DNA of 64,000 nucleotides from Rhizobium sp. S152 (GCF_030380735.1 NZ_JAUDRZ010000003.1:124001-188000), one strand, 5' to 3'. Numbered from the stretch's first letter, positions 8,172 to 18,373 are shown. The notes: generated by a model from the letters alone, not told the origin. A program made the numbers and translations.

Positions 8172-9260
8172 ATGCGCATAGCCTTCTACGCGCCTCTGAA
8201 GTCGCCGAACCACACGGTCCCATCAGGCGACCGGCTGATGGGCCGGTTGTTGATGCGCGCGCTGGAGCGCGCCGGGCACGACGTCACGGTCGTCTCGGAT
8301 TTCAGGAGTTTCGCGGCGACGCCGGATGAAGCGCAGAAACGTCAGCTGGAGTCGCAAGCGGAGCACGTGCGGCTCCGCGCGGCCTGGAACACAGGGCCAA
8401 CGCCGCAGCTCTTTTTCTGCTATCATCCTTATTACAAGTCGCCCGATCTGTTCGGTCCCGCGCTATGCCGGGAGTTCAGGCTTCCCTACGTCACCGCCGA
8501 AGCATCCTATTCCGCGAAGCGGGACGCGGGCGCGTGGGCGCCACATCAGGCGCTGATCGCGGATGCAGTCAGGCAGGCGACTGTCAATATCGCCCTAACC
8601 GAACGCGACAGGGTGGGGTTGCAGCAGGCCATTCCGGATGGCCGTTTCGCGTCGCTTAAGCCCTTTATCGAAACCGCTGAGTTCCAACACGTGCCGCAGG
8701 AAAGTGATCCGGGACGGTTGATCACCGTTGCGATGATGCGGCGCGGCGACAAGATGGACAGTTACGCGATGCTTGCGGGTGCGCTACGGCTGATCCGGGA
8801 GCGACCCTGGACGCTCACCATAGTCGGTGACGGGCCGATGCGGCAGGATGTCGAGCGCCTGTTCGACGATTTCGAACCGGGGAAGATCACATGGCTGGGC
8901 GAGTGCGGTTCGGCCGAGATCGCACAGGCCCTGGCGAATGCCGGCATGTATGTCTGGCCAGGTTGCGGCGAGGCTTATGGGCTTGCCTATCTCGAAGCGC
9001 AGGCGACGGGCCTGCCTGTCGTGGCTCAGCACACGGCCGGTGTGCCGGAGGTGGTGGAAGATGGCGTGACAGGCTATCTGACGCCGGATGGCGATATCGA
9101 GGCATATGCCGCGGCGATTGGCACCTTGTTGGCGAACCAGCCGTTGCGATCCGATATGGGAAAGAACGCGCGTCGGTTCGTGCTGGAAGAGCGCTCACTC
9201 GACATTGCCGCGGCGAGGCTGGACGAAATTCTATCGACCTATTTGGACATGAACGTATGA
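8172..9260 (+). CDS. Glycosyltransferase family 4 protein
   Basis: A 362-aa GT-B fold glycosyltransferase that transfers a sugar from a nucleotide-sugar donor in the cytoplasm. The N-terminus MRIAFYAPLKSP and the loop PSGDRLMGRLL are acceptor-domain features. The C-terminal domain has LTIVGDGPMRQDVE, WLGECGSAEIAQAL, then WPGCGEAYGLAYLEAQATGLPVVA with the GT4 EX7E nucleotide-sugar signature. An upstream in-frame ATG at 8148 would add eight residues unlike the family, so 8172 is preferred. It overlaps the deacetylase start by 4 bp (ATGA) and probably works with it on one surface glycan. Confidence 0.88.
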   Translation: MRIAFYAPLKSPNHTVPSGDRLMGRLLMRALERAGHDVTVVSDFRSFAATPDEAQKRQLESQAEHVRLRAAWNTGPTPQLFFCYHPYYKSPDLFGPALCREFRLPYVTAEASYSAKRDAGAWAPHQALIADAVRQATVNIALTERDRVGLQQAIPDGRFASLKPFIETAEFQHVPQESDPGRLITVAMMRRGDKMDSYAMLAGALRLIRERPWTLTIVGDGPMRQDVERLFDDFEPGKITWLGECGSAEIAQALANAGMYVWPGCGEAYGLAYLEAQATGLPVVAQHTAGVPEVVEDGVTGYLTPDGDIEAYAAAIGTLLANQPLRSDMGKNARRFVLEERSLDIAAARLDEILSTYLDMNV

Positions 9261-10003
9261 ACGATGATCAGATCTGGGCGCCGCTTCGCCAGGAAATCGA
9301 CCGGTGGCAGGTGGCTGGACGCACGGCGCGTCTCTGGCTGCGCGACGACGATGCGATCGAGCCGACGGATGCACTCGAACGACTCCTCGGTGTGACGCGA
9401 GCGCCAGCCATCCCGCTGACGATTGCGGTCGTCCCGGCCTTTGCTGGCGAAGCTCTCGCCTACCGCCTTGGAACCGAGCAACACGCGCTGGTGGCGGTCC
9501 ATGGCTGGTCGCATCAGAATCATGCGCCGCCGAACGAAAAGAAGCAGGAACTGGGCGGCCACCGTTCCGCAGAAATCGTGCTGGGCGAATTACGCGATGG
9601 CATTGCCGCGCTACGCCAGCTCTTTCCGCAAACGCTGCTGCCAATGCTGGTGCCCCCGTGGAACCGGATTGGCGCCGATCTCATTTCACAGCTTCAGGGC
9701 TTGGGGTTCACAACGCTGTCGACATTTGGAGTGGCGAAAGCGGACAGCGGCATCCGGCTTTTGAACACCCATGTCGATGTCGTCAACACGCGTGTCCAGC
9801 GCGGAAACCGGCCGCATCAGGATCTGGTTGCGGAACTGGTCAGGGAGTTGCAGGCACGGTTCACACGCGATGACGAGCCGGTCGGCATTCTCACCCACCA
9901 TCTCGTTCATGGAGCGTCCGAATGGGATTTCATGGCGCGGCTGTTTGAAGAGACCAGAACGCCCGGTATCGCTTGGCTGTCGGCGCGAGATCTTACGAAC
10001 TAG
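9257..10003 (+). CDS. Polysaccharide deacetylase-like protein
   Basis: A 248-aa protein of the NodB-like polysaccharide deacetylase superfamily with no signal peptide, so probably cytoplasmic. WLRDDDA (Asp30/Asp31) matches the catalytic Asp motif, and VHGWSHQNH (His82, His86) the metal-binding histidine motif. The MLVPPWNRI segment fits motif 3 and GILTHHLVH motif 5. It would remove an acyl group from a sugar, perhaps a lipid-linked intermediate made with the upstream glycosyltransferase, to which it is coupled by a 4-bp overlap. Its TAG shares the palindrome CTAG with the stop of the converging MBL gene. Confidence 0.75.
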   Translation: MNDDQIWAPLRQEIDRWQVAGRTARLWLRDDDAIEPTDALERLLGVTRAPAIPLTIAVVPAFAGEALAYRLGTEQHALVAVHGWSHQNHAPPNEKKQELGGHRSAEIVLGELRDGIAALRQLFPQTLLPMLVPPWNRIGADLISQLQGLGFTTLSTFGVAKADSGIRLLNTHVDVVNTRVQRGNRPHQDLVAELVRELQARFTRDDEPVGILTHHLVHGASEWDFMARLFEETRTPGIAWLSARDLTN

Positions 10004-10830
10004 AGTTCGATGACCTGATTGTCCCGGGCGGCGAAGGAGCGCGGGAATGCGGCTTGCGCTTGCTTTTCCATCTGCTCAAGCTGGTTGTCCGTGCGGGACG
10101 GCGCGTGATGGAAAAGGGCGAACTGCTTGCTGCCCGCCATCTTCGCCAGTTCAACGCCGTGCTCCCAGGTCGAGTGCCCGAAACCCTTGAACCGCTGCAT
10201 CTCGTCTTCGTTGTAGGTGCAGTCGTAGACGGCGAGATCCACGTCCTTCATCATCTCCAGGGCGACGGGATCGTGCTGTCCCGGAATATGCTCGATGTCG
10301 TAGACAAGCGCTATCGAGCGCCCCTTCCATTCGATGCGGTAGCCAATGGCGCCGCCCGGATGGTTGAGCATGAAGGTCTTGATCTTGATGCCCGGGCGCG
10401 GCTCCAGTTCCTGGCCGGGATGGAAGTCCCGGAAGCTCATCGTCGCCTGACAGATGTCGGTCTTTACGGGGAACCAGGGCGGGCTGATGAACTGCTCAAT
10501 CATCTCGCGGGTCGTCATCTTGCCGTCGAGATGGCCGGACCAGATCCTGAGGTCGATCGTCGGGTAGTAGATAGCCTTGAAGAAGGGCAGGCCGATGATG
10601 TGATCATAGTGGCAGTGGCTGAAGAACAGGTCGACATCCGTGATCTGGTCGTTGAGCATGGACAAGCCGGCCTCGCGTACGCCCGAGCCGGCGTCGAAGA
10701 TCATTCGGTGTTCGCCGCAGCGGATTTCGATGCACGAGGTATTGCCGCCGTAGCGATCGAACTCGGGGCCGGAAACCGGAATGCTGCCGCGAACGCCCCA
10801 AAACTTTACCTGAAACAGATCTTTACTCAT
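10000..10830 (-). CDS. MBL-fold metallo-hydrolase (COG1235-like)
   Basis: A 276-aa metallo-beta-lactamase-fold hydrolase with a binuclear metal site: SHCHYDH gives His72, His74, Asp76 and His77, with further ligands in MLNHPGG, VYDIEH and ALFHHAPSRTD. The opening WGVRGSIPVSG and RYGGNTSC is typical of the group that includes PhnP- and phosphodiesterase-like hydrolases, so a phosphodiester substrate, possibly a cyclic nucleotide, is plausible but unproven. The frame stays open upstream to 11109, but the ATG at 10830 matches family N-termini and follows TGAAGACG. Convergent with the deacetylase, with 4 bp shared. Confidence 0.8.
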   Translation of the reverse strand: MSKDLFQVKFWGVRGSIPVSGPEFDRYGGNTSCIEIRCGEHRMIFDAGSGVREAGLSMLNDQITDVDLFFSHCHYDHIIGLPFFKAIYYPTIDLRIWSGHLDGKMTTREMIEQFISPPWFPVKTDICQATMSFRDFHPGQELEPRPGIKIKTFMLNHPGGAIGYRIEWKGRSIALVYDIEHIPGQHDPVALEMMKDVDLAVYDCTYNEDEMQRFKGFGHSTWEHGVELAKMAGSKQFALFHHAPSRTDNQLEQMEKQAQAAFPRSFAARDNQVIEL

Positions 10831-11212
10831 TGCGTCTTCAAAATGCGCCGACCTAGCTTTGGCAACGTAATCATACTTTGATCCGGAAGCGAAGCTTGGA
10901 TTTTCCGGACGTCCCGTTTCCTTGGTACCGTCTCCACCACTATCAGGAGAATTGGTATATTTTCCTAAGCAATCTGTTTCTGCTTCAGAAAGCAACAGAT
11001 TATGCTCAAAATCCGGCAAACGGGTGCGAACGCGGCGCGAAAACCTCCATCTCGGACTAGAATATGGTGTTTCGGTTGTATGGATGCAATGATGATGCCA
11101 GTTCGCCAAAAGTATAAGACGGAGGCGACCGGCGAGCCGCGTCGGCGATATGCCTGTCGGAATCCATGGTGCCGTGTTATCTTACTCGCGCAACTGCGCG
11201 CGGGAGCCTTTC
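10831..11212. other. Divergent promoter region of the MBL and lipocalin-like genes
   Basis: A 382-bp AT-richer gap between divergent genes. Apart from the stem-loop at 10971-11001 I see no gene. The open frame running into it from the MBL gene looks like non-coding read-through, with no family similarity and no ribosome site. Confidence 0.5.
10971..11001. promoter_or_regulatory. Long imperfect stem-loop
   Basis: AATCTGTTTCTG pairs with CAGAAA-GC-AACAGATT around a CTT loop (12 bp with a two-base bulge). There is no T-tract, so it is unlikely to be an intrinsic terminator. It may be an operator or a leader structure for the MBL gene or the lipocalin-like gene. Confidence 0.35.
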
Positions 11213-11641
11213 ATGGGAAGTGCGGCGGCATTACACGGTACTTGGCGGATGATATCGTGGAAGCGCAAGGCGGTGGCGTCGGGCGCGATCAGCGATGCGA
11301 TGGGACCTGATCCGGTCGGCTTCCTTTCCTACCAACCCGATGGTCGTGTCATGGCCGTCGTCGTCAGTCGAAACAGGCCTGCTTTGAAAGGCGATATTCC
11401 GACAGACAGCGAAAAAATAGCGCTTTTCGACTCAATGTTGGCCTATGCCGGCACCTACTCGTTCGAGAACGGACGTGTCGTTCATCACGTTGATGCCAGC
11501 TGGAATCCGGCCTGGGGCGTCAGCGACCTGATCCGGCCGTTTTCTATAGACGGCGATAGGCTGATGATCACGGGTGCTCCCGGAACCGACCCCGCAAGCG
11601 GGGAGGAGGTCGTCTACGAGCTCGAGTTCCGGAAGGTATGA
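11213..11641 (+). CDS. Lipocalin-like domain protein
   Basis: A 142-aa protein matching the Lipocalin_5 type: HGTWRMISWKR at the start, FLSYQPDGRVMAVVVS in the first strands, YAGTYSFENGRVVHHVDASWNPAWGV in the middle, and the closing YELEFRKV. Such proteins form a small barrel; no enzyme activity is known to me. There is no clear signal peptide from this start. An upstream ATG at 11150 would add 21 unrelated residues; 11213 follows GGGAGCCTTTC. It converges on glgX with a 13-bp gap. Confidence 0.75.
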   Translation: MGSAAALHGTWRMISWKRKAVASGAISDAMGPDPVGFLSYQPDGRVMAVVVSRNRPALKGDIPTDSEKIALFDSMLAYAGTYSFENGRVVHHVDASWNPAWGVSDLIRPFSIDGDRLMITGAPGTDPASGEEVVYELEFRKV

Positions 11642-11654
11642 GAGCCGGTCACGA

Positions 11655-13751
11655 CTAGCTTTTTTCTACGGGCGCGAAAACCATGACGCTCTCGCGATAG
11701 AGCGTCAGCGCGCCATCATCGGGCGAGAACGGCTTGAAGGGCGTATCGTAGCCCGTATCCAAAATACGCTTCCATCCGTTGATGCCATTCGCTTCAGGAA
11801 GCGTAACGTCGCAATCGCCGCCGGCATTCAGAAGCATGTAGACGCCCGGCGTCGCGTCCGTGCCTGCTGTGTTTGTCGCTTGCTCGATATAGACGCCGAC
11901 GACCCGCAGTTCCTGATCGTTCCAAGCAGCCTCGTCCATTGGCTGACCGTCCGGCTTTAACCAGGCGCTGTCGACCCTGCCATCCTCGCCGGCTTCGCCG
12001 GTGAGGAACCTTTCTTGCCGCAGTTCGGGATGCGCCTTTCTCAGGGCGACCATCTTCTGACAGAATGTCAGGAAAGGGTCATCCAGTCCGGACCAGTCGA
12101 CCCAACCGATCTCGTTGTCCTGGCAATAGGCATTGTTGTTTCCGTCCTGGCTGTTGCCAACCTCGTCGCCGGCGACAATCATCGGCACGCCCTGGCTCAG
12201 CAGCAGCGTGGCCATCATGTTACGGCGGCGGCGGGCTCGTGCTTGGATTATGCCCTCGTCTTCCGTTGCGCCCTCCGCGCCCATGTTGTCGGAGTGGTTG
12301 TCCGAGTGGCCGTCCCTGTTCTCTTCGCCGTTCGCCTCATTGTGCTTGTCGTTGAAGGAGACCGTATCCATCAGCGTAAAGCCGTCATGCGCGGAAAGAA
12401 GGTTCACCGACGACGTCGCGGCCCGGTCCGAATGGTTGAACTGCAGCGAGGAGCCGGTCAGGCGGGCAGCGATATCTGAGACCACCCCGCCATCGCCCTT
12501 CCAGAAACGCCTGACGTCGTCGCGGAACTTGTCGTTCCATTCGCGGAAAGGATGCGGGAAGCCGCCAACCTGATAACCGCCCTGTCCGACGTCCCATGGC
12601 TCCGCGATCAGCTTGACGCCGGCAAGGATCGGATCCTGACGGATGGCGCTGAAGAAAATGCCCTGGCGGTCGAATTCCAGATCCTGGCGGCCGAGCGTGC
12701 TGGCGAGATCGAAACGGAAGCCGTCGATATGCATCGTGCTCACCCAATAGCGCAGGCTGTCCAGCACCATGCGCATCACCATGGGATGCGCGACGTTCAG
12801 CGTGTTGCCGGTGCCGGTAGTATCGAAGGTATGGCGCGGATCGTCTGGCGACAGGATATAGTAGCTCGCGTTGTCGAGACCGCGGAAGGAAAGCGTTGGT
12901 CCGCGCTCGCCGCCTTCGGCTGTGTGGTTGTAGACCACGTCCATGATCACCTCGATGCCGGCAGCATGGAATTTCCTGACCATGGTCTTGATCTCGGTGA
13001 TCCTGGAGCTCGAGAGATAGCGCGGCTGCGGCGCGAAAAAGCCGAGCGTCTGATATCCCCAGTAGTTCGTCAGCGATTTTTCCTCGAGATAGCGATCGTT
13101 CGGAAAATACTGGATGGGTAAGAGCTCGACCGCCGAGACGCCGAGTTTTGTAAGATGATCGATGATCGGATCGCTGCACATGCCGAGGAAAGTGCCGCGC
13201 AATTCGTCGGGGATGCCGGGAAAGGTCATCGTCATCCCGCGCAGGTGTGCTTCGTAGATGATCGTGTCCGTCCAAGGGCGCCTGATTGCCTGATCGCCGT
13301 CCCAATCGAAATCCGGATCCTGCACGATCCCCTTGATCATAAATGGCGCGCTGTCCCGCTCGTCGAAGGAAAGATCCTCCGCCTCGTGGCCGATCGTGTA
13401 GCCATAGAGTGCGTCGTTCCACTTGATGTCGCCGAGAACCTGCTTGGCATAGGGATCCAGCAGAAGCTTGTTGGGATTGAAACGGTGGCCGGCCTTTGGG
13501 TCATAAGGGCCGTGCGCCCGGTAACCGTACACTGTGCCGGGCTTCACACCGGCAATATAGCCGGACCAGATGTCACCCTCACGCTTCGGCAGCGGCATGC
13601 GCGCCACTTCGTCCTTACCATCAGGCGAGAAAAGGCAAAGCTCGATCTGTTCCGCATGCGCGGAAAAAACGGCGAAGTGAGTGCCTTGGCCGGTATACTC
13701 GGCCCCGAGCTCCGGTTTCATGAAATCGAGTTCAGAGAAAGAAAAGCTCAT
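11655..13751 (-). CDS. glgX: Glycogen debranching enzyme GlgX
   Basis: A 698-aa GH13 isoamylase-type enzyme that hydrolyses alpha-1,6 branches of phosphorylase-limited glycogen. An N-terminal CBM48 domain (residues about 15-110; [18 protein letters not shown]) precedes the barrel. Visible catalytic regions are [21 protein letters not shown] with the nucleophile Asp, [13 protein letters not shown] with the acid Glu, and [12 protein letters not shown]. The ATG follows GAGGGCGACG. It stands alone here, with no other glg gene in the window. Confidence 0.93.
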   Translation of the reverse strand: MSFSFSELDFMKPELGAEYTGQGTHFAVFSAHAEQIELCLFSPDGKDEVARMPLPKREGDIWSGYIAGVKPGTVYGYRAHGPYDPKAGHRFNPNKLLLDPYAKQVLGDIKWNDALYGYTIGHEAEDLSFDERDSAPFMIKGIVQDPDFDWDGDQAIRRPWTDTIIYEAHLRGMTMTFPGIPDELRGTFLGMCSDPIIDHLTKLGVSAVELLPIQYFPNDRYLEEKSLTNYWGYQTLGFFAPQPRYLSSSRITEIKTMVRKFHAAGIEVIMDVVYNHTAEGGERGPTLSFRGLDNASYYILSPDDPRHTFDTTGTGNTLNVAHPMVMRMVLDSLRYWVSTMHIDGFRFDLASTLGRQDLEFDRQGIFFSAIRQDPILAGVKLIAEPWDVGQGGYQVGGFPHPFREWNDKFRDDVRRFWKGDGGVVSDIAARLTGSSLQFNHSDRAATSSVNLLSAHDGFTLMDTVSFNDKHNEANGEENRDGHSDNHSDNMGAEGATEDEGIIQARARRRRNMMATLLLSQGVPMIVAGDEVGNSQDGNNNAYCQDNEIGWVDWSGLDDPFLTFCQKMVALRKAHPELRQERFLTGEAGEDGRVDSAWLKPDGQPMDEAAWNDQELRVVGVYIEQATNTAGTDATPGVYMLLNAGGDCDVTLPEANGINGWKRILDTGYDTPFKPFSPDDGALTLYRESVMVFAPVEKS

Positions 13752-13852
13752 CGTCGCCCTCGTTTGATGGGATTGGCCGTGCGGGGAACGCTGCTGCAGT
13801 GCGAAAGTTCCGCCGCCGTCATGCGATGATGGCTTTTCGCCGAACCGGCCGG

Positions 13853-14647
13853 TTAAGGCATCAACTGTCCGCCGTTGACCTCGATGATCTGCCCCGTGAC
13901 ATAGCCGGACAATGTGGGCGAGGCGAGGAAGAGATAGGCGCCGACGCAGTCCTCGGCCGTGCCGACGAAGCCCATCGGGATCGACTTACGCTGCAGCTCC
14001 ATCTGCTCGTCGTTCGTATATCGCTCGTGGAACGGCGTGCCGATCACCCCCGGCGCGACAGCGTTCACGCGGATTCGGTCGGGCACGAACTCCTTGGCGT
14101 GGCCGCGCGTGATCGTGGAGACGAATCCCTTGGATGCCGCGTAGAGTACTGCGCCGTTGCCGCCGCCATTGCGCGCCGCGATCGAGGTCGTATTGATGAT
14201 GAAGCCGCCCTGCTTCTTCAGCCAGGGAAGGGCGGCGCGGGTCGCTGCCAGCACCGAGCGCGCATTGAGGTCCATCACCTTCATGTAGTGTGCGTCGGTA
14301 TATTCGGACGTGGGCTTCCGCCCCAGCATGCCACCGGCATTGTTTATGAGGCCATCGAGATGGCCAAAGGTTCGTGCCGTTTCCTCGACGACGCGTTCCG
14401 TTTCACCTTCGCGCGAGACATCGCCGTGCACCAGATGAACCGTTCCGCCTGCCGTCCTGATGTCGTCCGCCAGCTTCTCGGCCGGCTCGCGGCTCGCATT
14501 GTAGTGAATGCCGACCTTGACATCTTGTGCCGCGAAGGCGCGCGCAAGTCCGGCGCCTATCCCGGTCGAAGCGCCGGTGATCAGCACTGCCTTGCCGGCG
14601 AGATCGGGGATTTTGATGGATGAAAGCGATTGTTCAAGATTTGCCAT
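13853..14647 (-). CDS. SDR family NAD(P)-dependent oxidoreductase
   Basis: A 264-aa classical short-chain dehydrogenase/reductase. ITGASTGIGAGLA is the cofactor glycine motif, INNAGGM the NNAG motif, and YAASKGF the Tyr-x3-Lys catalytic pair. The C-terminal GYVTGQIIEVNGGQLMP is typical of 3-oxoacyl reductase/glucose dehydrogenase-like SDRs. His or Asn after the second strand (GIHYNASREPA) suggests NADP preference. The substrate is unknown. A same-strand GST gene lies upstream with a 69-bp gap; they may be cotranscribed. Confidence 0.88.
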   Translation of the reverse strand: MANLEQSLSSIKIPDLAGKAVLITGASTGIGAGLARAFAAQDVKVGIHYNASREPAEKLADDIRTAGGTVHLVHGDVSREGETERVVEETARTFGHLDGLINNAGGMLGRKPTSEYTDAHYMKVMDLNARSVLAATRAALPWLKKQGGFIINTTSIAARNGGGNGAVLYAASKGFVSTITRGHAKEFVPDRIRVNAVAPGVIGTPFHERYTNDEQMELQRKSIPMGFVGTAEDCVGAYLFLASPTLSGYVTGQIIEVNGGQLMP

Positions 14648-14716
14648 TGCGGTTGTTGCCTCCCAGCAAGCGACGTGAGGTCACGGATAAAACAATGACG
14701 ACCCGCGAGCCATAGC

Positions 14717-15442
14717 TCAGGCCGGCTCATCAAGCTCGGGATAGTGCCGGAAAATGCCATCTTCGCTGAAAGGAAGGCGGCGATCGGATCGTAGGTATGC
14801 AGCAATGTTCGGACGGTTGCCGACTTGGGTGTGCAGCGCCTCGATACCGGCATGACGGCCCCTGATACTCTTCATTGCCTTGGGGAAGGCATAAGTCAGC
14901 CCTTCGATTACCTGGAACAGAGAAAGATCCACATAGGAGAGCGTGTTGCCAACCAAGTGCTTCGTGCCGTTCTCGTTCTGCTGCAGTACACGCTCGAAAT
15001 AGCCGAGGAACTTTGGAATGCGATCCTTGATGAACGCGGCTGATCGAGCCTTGGCCTCGTCCCTCTGGTCTTCGTAGTAGGCACCGGTGGAGATGGGATG
15101 GTGTGTATCGTGCACCTCGGCGACGAAGTCGGTTATCGTGAGTTGAAGTCCATTGGCGACGTAGCGCAGGCCGTCGTTCTCCGGAGCCAGTCCGAGCCTC
15201 GGGCCGAGATAGAAAAGGATGTTGGCGACATGGGGAATGATGAGATCGCCGTCTTTCAGAAAAGGCGGCGCGAAGGGAATGTGCGCTTCGGTCTTGCTGC
15301 CCATGATCGCCAGCATCTCATCGGTGCCACGTCCCGCGATCCGGGTTACGTCGGTATACTGTGCGGCTGCTTCTTCCAGTGCAAGGCGGACAAATTCGCC
15401 GCGCCCCTGAATCCCGTCCCAGTAGTAAAGCTCATATGCCAT
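14717..15442 (-). CDS. Glutathione S-transferase
   Basis: A 241-aa GST. The N-terminal thioredoxin-like domain begins YELYYWDGIQGRGEFVRLALEEA, where the RGEFVRL stretch resembles the sigma/pi-type glutathione site with Tyr near residue 7, and PPFLKDGDLIIPHVANILFYL carries the cis-Pro/gamma-glutamyl site. The all-helical C-terminal domain has YVDLSLFQVIEGL. It conjugates or reduces electrophiles using glutathione in the cytoplasm. It starts 25 bp after the stop of nothing on its strand and lies just downstream of the hybrid kinase. Confidence 0.87.
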   Translation of the reverse strand: MAYELYYWDGIQGRGEFVRLALEEAAAQYTDVTRIAGRGTDEMLAIMGSKTEAHIPFAPPFLKDGDLIIPHVANILFYLGPRLGLAPENDGLRYVANGLQLTITDFVAEVHDTHHPISTGAYYEDQRDEAKARSAAFIKDRIPKFLGYFERVLQQNENGTKHLVGNTLSYVDLSLFQVIEGLTYAFPKAMKSIRGRHAGIEALHTQVGNRPNIAAYLRSDRRLPFSEDGIFRHYPELDEPA

Positions 15443-15467
15443 TACGCCTGCTTTCCTGATTGTCGTG

Positions 15468-18200
15468 CTATATCGAAGGTCGCTGGTCCGCTGCCGATTT
15501 GACGGCCTTGTGCAATGCGTTGCTGCTGAATGGTTTGGTCAGCAGCACGGAGCCGACAAAGCTGTCTGCGTCGGGTAGGCTGGTATTGCCGGTGGCGAAC
15601 ACCAGTCCCACGCACGGGAGAGTCTGCCGGGCATACCTCGCGAATGCCGGTCCCGACATGCCGGGCAAGCCGACGTCTGCAACGATAATATCTATGGCGT
15701 TGTCGCGGAGGATTTCGACACCCTGTTCGCCACTTTCGGCCTCCAGAACGTCATAACCCAGGTCATTCAGGATTTCGGCCGTGTCCATTCGGATGAAGGC
15801 GTCGTCCTCGACCAGCAAGAGCCGCAGCCGAACGCTGGACGATGCCAAGGTCTGGGAAGCCGGGACGGAATCCCCGGATTTTTGCGCTGCCGCCTGGCTG
15901 GAAATGACGTGGCGAATTTTACGAGCGAGCGCTTCGCGCGTATAGGGTTTCGACAGCAATTCGACGCCGGCATCGAGATGCCCGCCGTGAACGATGGCGT
16001 TCTCCGCATAGCCTGATGTAAAGAGTACAGCTACATCGGGCAAACGCTCGCGCGACAGTCGCGCCAACTCGGGCGCGGTCAGAGAGCCGGGCATGATGAC
16101 ATCGGTGAACAACAGATCGATGTGGGCACCGCTTTCGACCACAGTCAGCGCGCTCTGCGCATCCCTTGCCTTGAGGACGTAGTAGCCGAGATCCGTAAGC
16201 ATCTCGACGACGGTCGCTCGTACGCCGTCATCATCCTCGACGACGAGAATGGTTTCGGTGCCGCCGCTCGCCGGCGCGTTGAGGGCTTCCGAGACGGGGC
16301 TCTCAGCGAGCAACGAACGTGGCAGGTAGAGCCTGATCGTCGTGCCTTTGCCGACCTCGCTGTCGATCTTCACATGCCCGCCTGATTGCTTGGCGAAGCC
16401 ATAGACCATGGAGAGGCCAAGTCCGGTGCCCTTGCCTGCCGGCTTCGTCGAAAAGAATGGCTCGAAGGCCTGGCTGATGATCTCCGGCGTCATGCCCGAG
16501 CCCGTGTCGGTCACCGCCAGGACGACATAATGCCCCGGCGCGACATCGCTATGGACGCGGCTGTATGCTTCGTCGAGAAACACATTGCCGACCTCTATCG
16601 TCAGCTTGCCCGCGCCATCCATGGCGTCACGAGAGTTGATGGCAAGATTGAGCAGGGCATTTTCGATCTGGCCGGGATCGGCAAACGTGTTCCACAGGCC
16701 ATCGGCGACACGCGTTTCGACCTCGATTTTTTCGCCGAGCGCCCGCCGCAACATGTCGTCCATGCTGGAAACGAAGCAGCCGATGCTGATGACCTTGGGC
16801 TCCAGCGGCTGGCGGCGGCCGAAAGCGAGCAACTGGCTTGCCAGGCGCGAACCGCGATCGACCGCATTCAGAGCATTGGTAATCCGCTCGCGGGCGCGCC
16901 CATTTCCGTCGACATCCTTGCCGAGAAGCTGGAGATTGCCCGAGATCACCTGCAGGAGATTGTTGAAATCGTGGGCGACACCGCCCGTCAGGTTGCCGAG
17001 CGATTCCATCTTCTGCGCCTGCTGCAGTGCGGCCTCTGCCTGCTGTCTTTCCAGAATCTCCGCGGCGACGCGGGCCTCAAGCGTTTCGTTGAGGCTGCGC
17101 AACTGATCTTCAACGACGCGTCGCTGGGCGATCTCGCTTTCCTGGGCGCGTAGCAGACGGGCGTTGTCGATGGCAACGGCAGCCTGACCGGCGAGGCTGA
17201 CGAGGCTCGCCTGCATGGCCTCGGTGAAGCGTCCCGGCTGTGCATGGCCAAACAGAAGGCCACCGATCACGTCTCCATTGCGCGACTTGACCGGAACGGC
17301 AAGATAACTCCGCACTGGCAGATGCCCCGATGGCATTCCGTTGAACGGCGCATTTTTTCCATAGCGCGGGTCGAGCAGGATATCGTCCGATCGAACGACG
17401 GAGTCGCCTCGGAAGGTTGGCGCGAAGAGCTCGGTGTTGCGCGGCATCGGAAACCTGTCGAAGCTTTTCCGGTCGGCACCCGAGAGCGCGTAGAGCATGT
17501 AGCTGCCCCCACCGCCGTCATCGACATTATAGAAGAACGCACCGAATTCCGCGCCGCTCAAGGCCACGCCGGCATCGACCGCGATCTGTGTTAGGCGGTC
17601 GACGTTGAGTTCGGCCGTAATCGCCGCGCCAGCCGTGTTGACGATCGATAGCGCCTCCGACTTGAGACGAAGTTCGTCAAGGGCGACGCGCTCGCCATTC
17701 TTGGTCGCGACTTGCGCACTGACCTCCATGGTGGCGCAGAGAATGCCGGCCACCGTACCGCTCTCGTCGCGCAGGGGGGTGAGCGAAAAGGTGAACCAGG
17801 TATCTTCGGTTTTCCCATCGCGATGCATCGGGATCAGCAATTCCTCGAACAACTGCGCGTTGCCGGCAAGGGTCGAGTTCACCAACGGTTCGAATTGCGG
17901 CCAGGTATCGGCCCAAACTTCACGGAATGGTCTGCCGAGGGCGTGAGGATGTCGGTCCGGAAAGATCGGCACATAGGCGTCATTATAGATAAAGGCGAGT
18001 TCCGGCCCCCACGCGATGAACTTGGGTTGTTTCGAGTTCAGCGCGGTTTCTACGAGATATCTCAGCCCCGGCGGCCAAGTTGCCACGGGTTCAAGTCCGG
18101 CCAAACGGAATTCGGGGTTCCTTAGCGCCTCGCCTACTCCCCCGCCGCCTCTCGGCCAGCCATCGCTCTCGATAGGCGCCAATCTGGACACCACTTCCAT
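15468..18200 (-). CDS. PAS-GAF hybrid histidine kinase with two receiver domains
   Basis: A 910-aa soluble hybrid sensor kinase. By order: a PAS_4-like domain (about 55-165), a GAF domain (190-350), a coiled coil (355-402), HisKA with the phosphoacceptor in GGVAHDFNNLL, HATPase with SRDAMDGAG, DTGSGM and KGTGLGLSM, then two receiver domains (about 655-775, LLFTDVIMPG; and 795-905, IIVADVGLPGMSG). There is no membrane segment. A TTG five codons upstream (18215) is possible, but the ATG at 18200 has AGCAGG in front. Phosphate may move from the His through the tandem receivers to an unlinked response regulator; none is adjacent. Confidence 0.87.
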   Translation of the reverse strand: MEVVSRLAPIESDGWPRGGGGVGEALRNPEFRLAGLEPVATWPPGLRYLVETALNSKQPKFIAWGPELAFIYNDAYVPIFPDRHPHALGRPFREVWADTWPQFEPLVNSTLAGNAQLFEELLIPMHRDGKTEDTWFTFSLTPLRDESGTVAGILCATMEVSAQVATKNGERVALDELRLKSEALSIVNTAGAAITAELNVDRLTQIAVDAGVALSGAEFGAFFYNVDDGGGGSYMLYALSGADRKSFDRFPMPRNTELFAPTFRGDSVVRSDDILLDPRYGKNAPFNGMPSGHLPVRSYLAVPVKSRNGDVIGGLLFGHAQPGRFTEAMQASLVSLAGQAAVAIDNARLLRAQESEIAQRRVVEDQLRSLNETLEARVAAEILERQQAEAALQQAQKMESLGNLTGGVAHDFNNLLQVISGNLQLLGKDVDGNGRARERITNALNAVDRGSRLASQLLAFGRRQPLEPKVISIGCFVSSMDDMLRRALGEKIEVETRVADGLWNTFADPGQIENALLNLAINSRDAMDGAGKLTIEVGNVFLDEAYSRVHSDVAPGHYVVLAVTDTGSGMTPEIISQAFEPFFSTKPAGKGTGLGLSMVYGFAKQSGGHVKIDSEVGKGTTIRLYLPRSLLAESPVSEALNAPASGGTETILVVEDDDGVRATVVEMLTDLGYYVLKARDAQSALTVVESGAHIDLLFTDVIMPGSLTAPELARLSRERLPDVAVLFTSGYAENAIVHGGHLDAGVELLSKPYTREALARKIRHVISSQAAAQKSGDSVPASQTLASSSVRLRLLLVEDDAFIRMDTAEILNDLGYDVLEAESGEQGVEILRDNAIDIIVADVGLPGMSGPAFARYARQTLPCVGLVFATGNTSLPDADSFVGSVLLTKPFSSNALHKAVKSAADQRPSI

Positions 18201-18373
18201 ATCCAACCTGCTCAATCCCCACCAGCGGTGACAAGTGAAATAGAGGCTGCATATAAGCAGGAAAGTGCAACCAGTAAAATATTCTGGTCACACGCTGGTT
18301 GTGAATGAAGAGCTGGCGGTGTTCGGCTCAGTAAAGCCACACCGGGGGTAAACCTGGACCGGGCGCGTCGATT

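Noticed and set aside
10831..11109. N-terminal extension of the MBL hydrolase up to 11109.
   Set aside because: The extension shows no family similarity, and the start at 10830 matches the MBL group.
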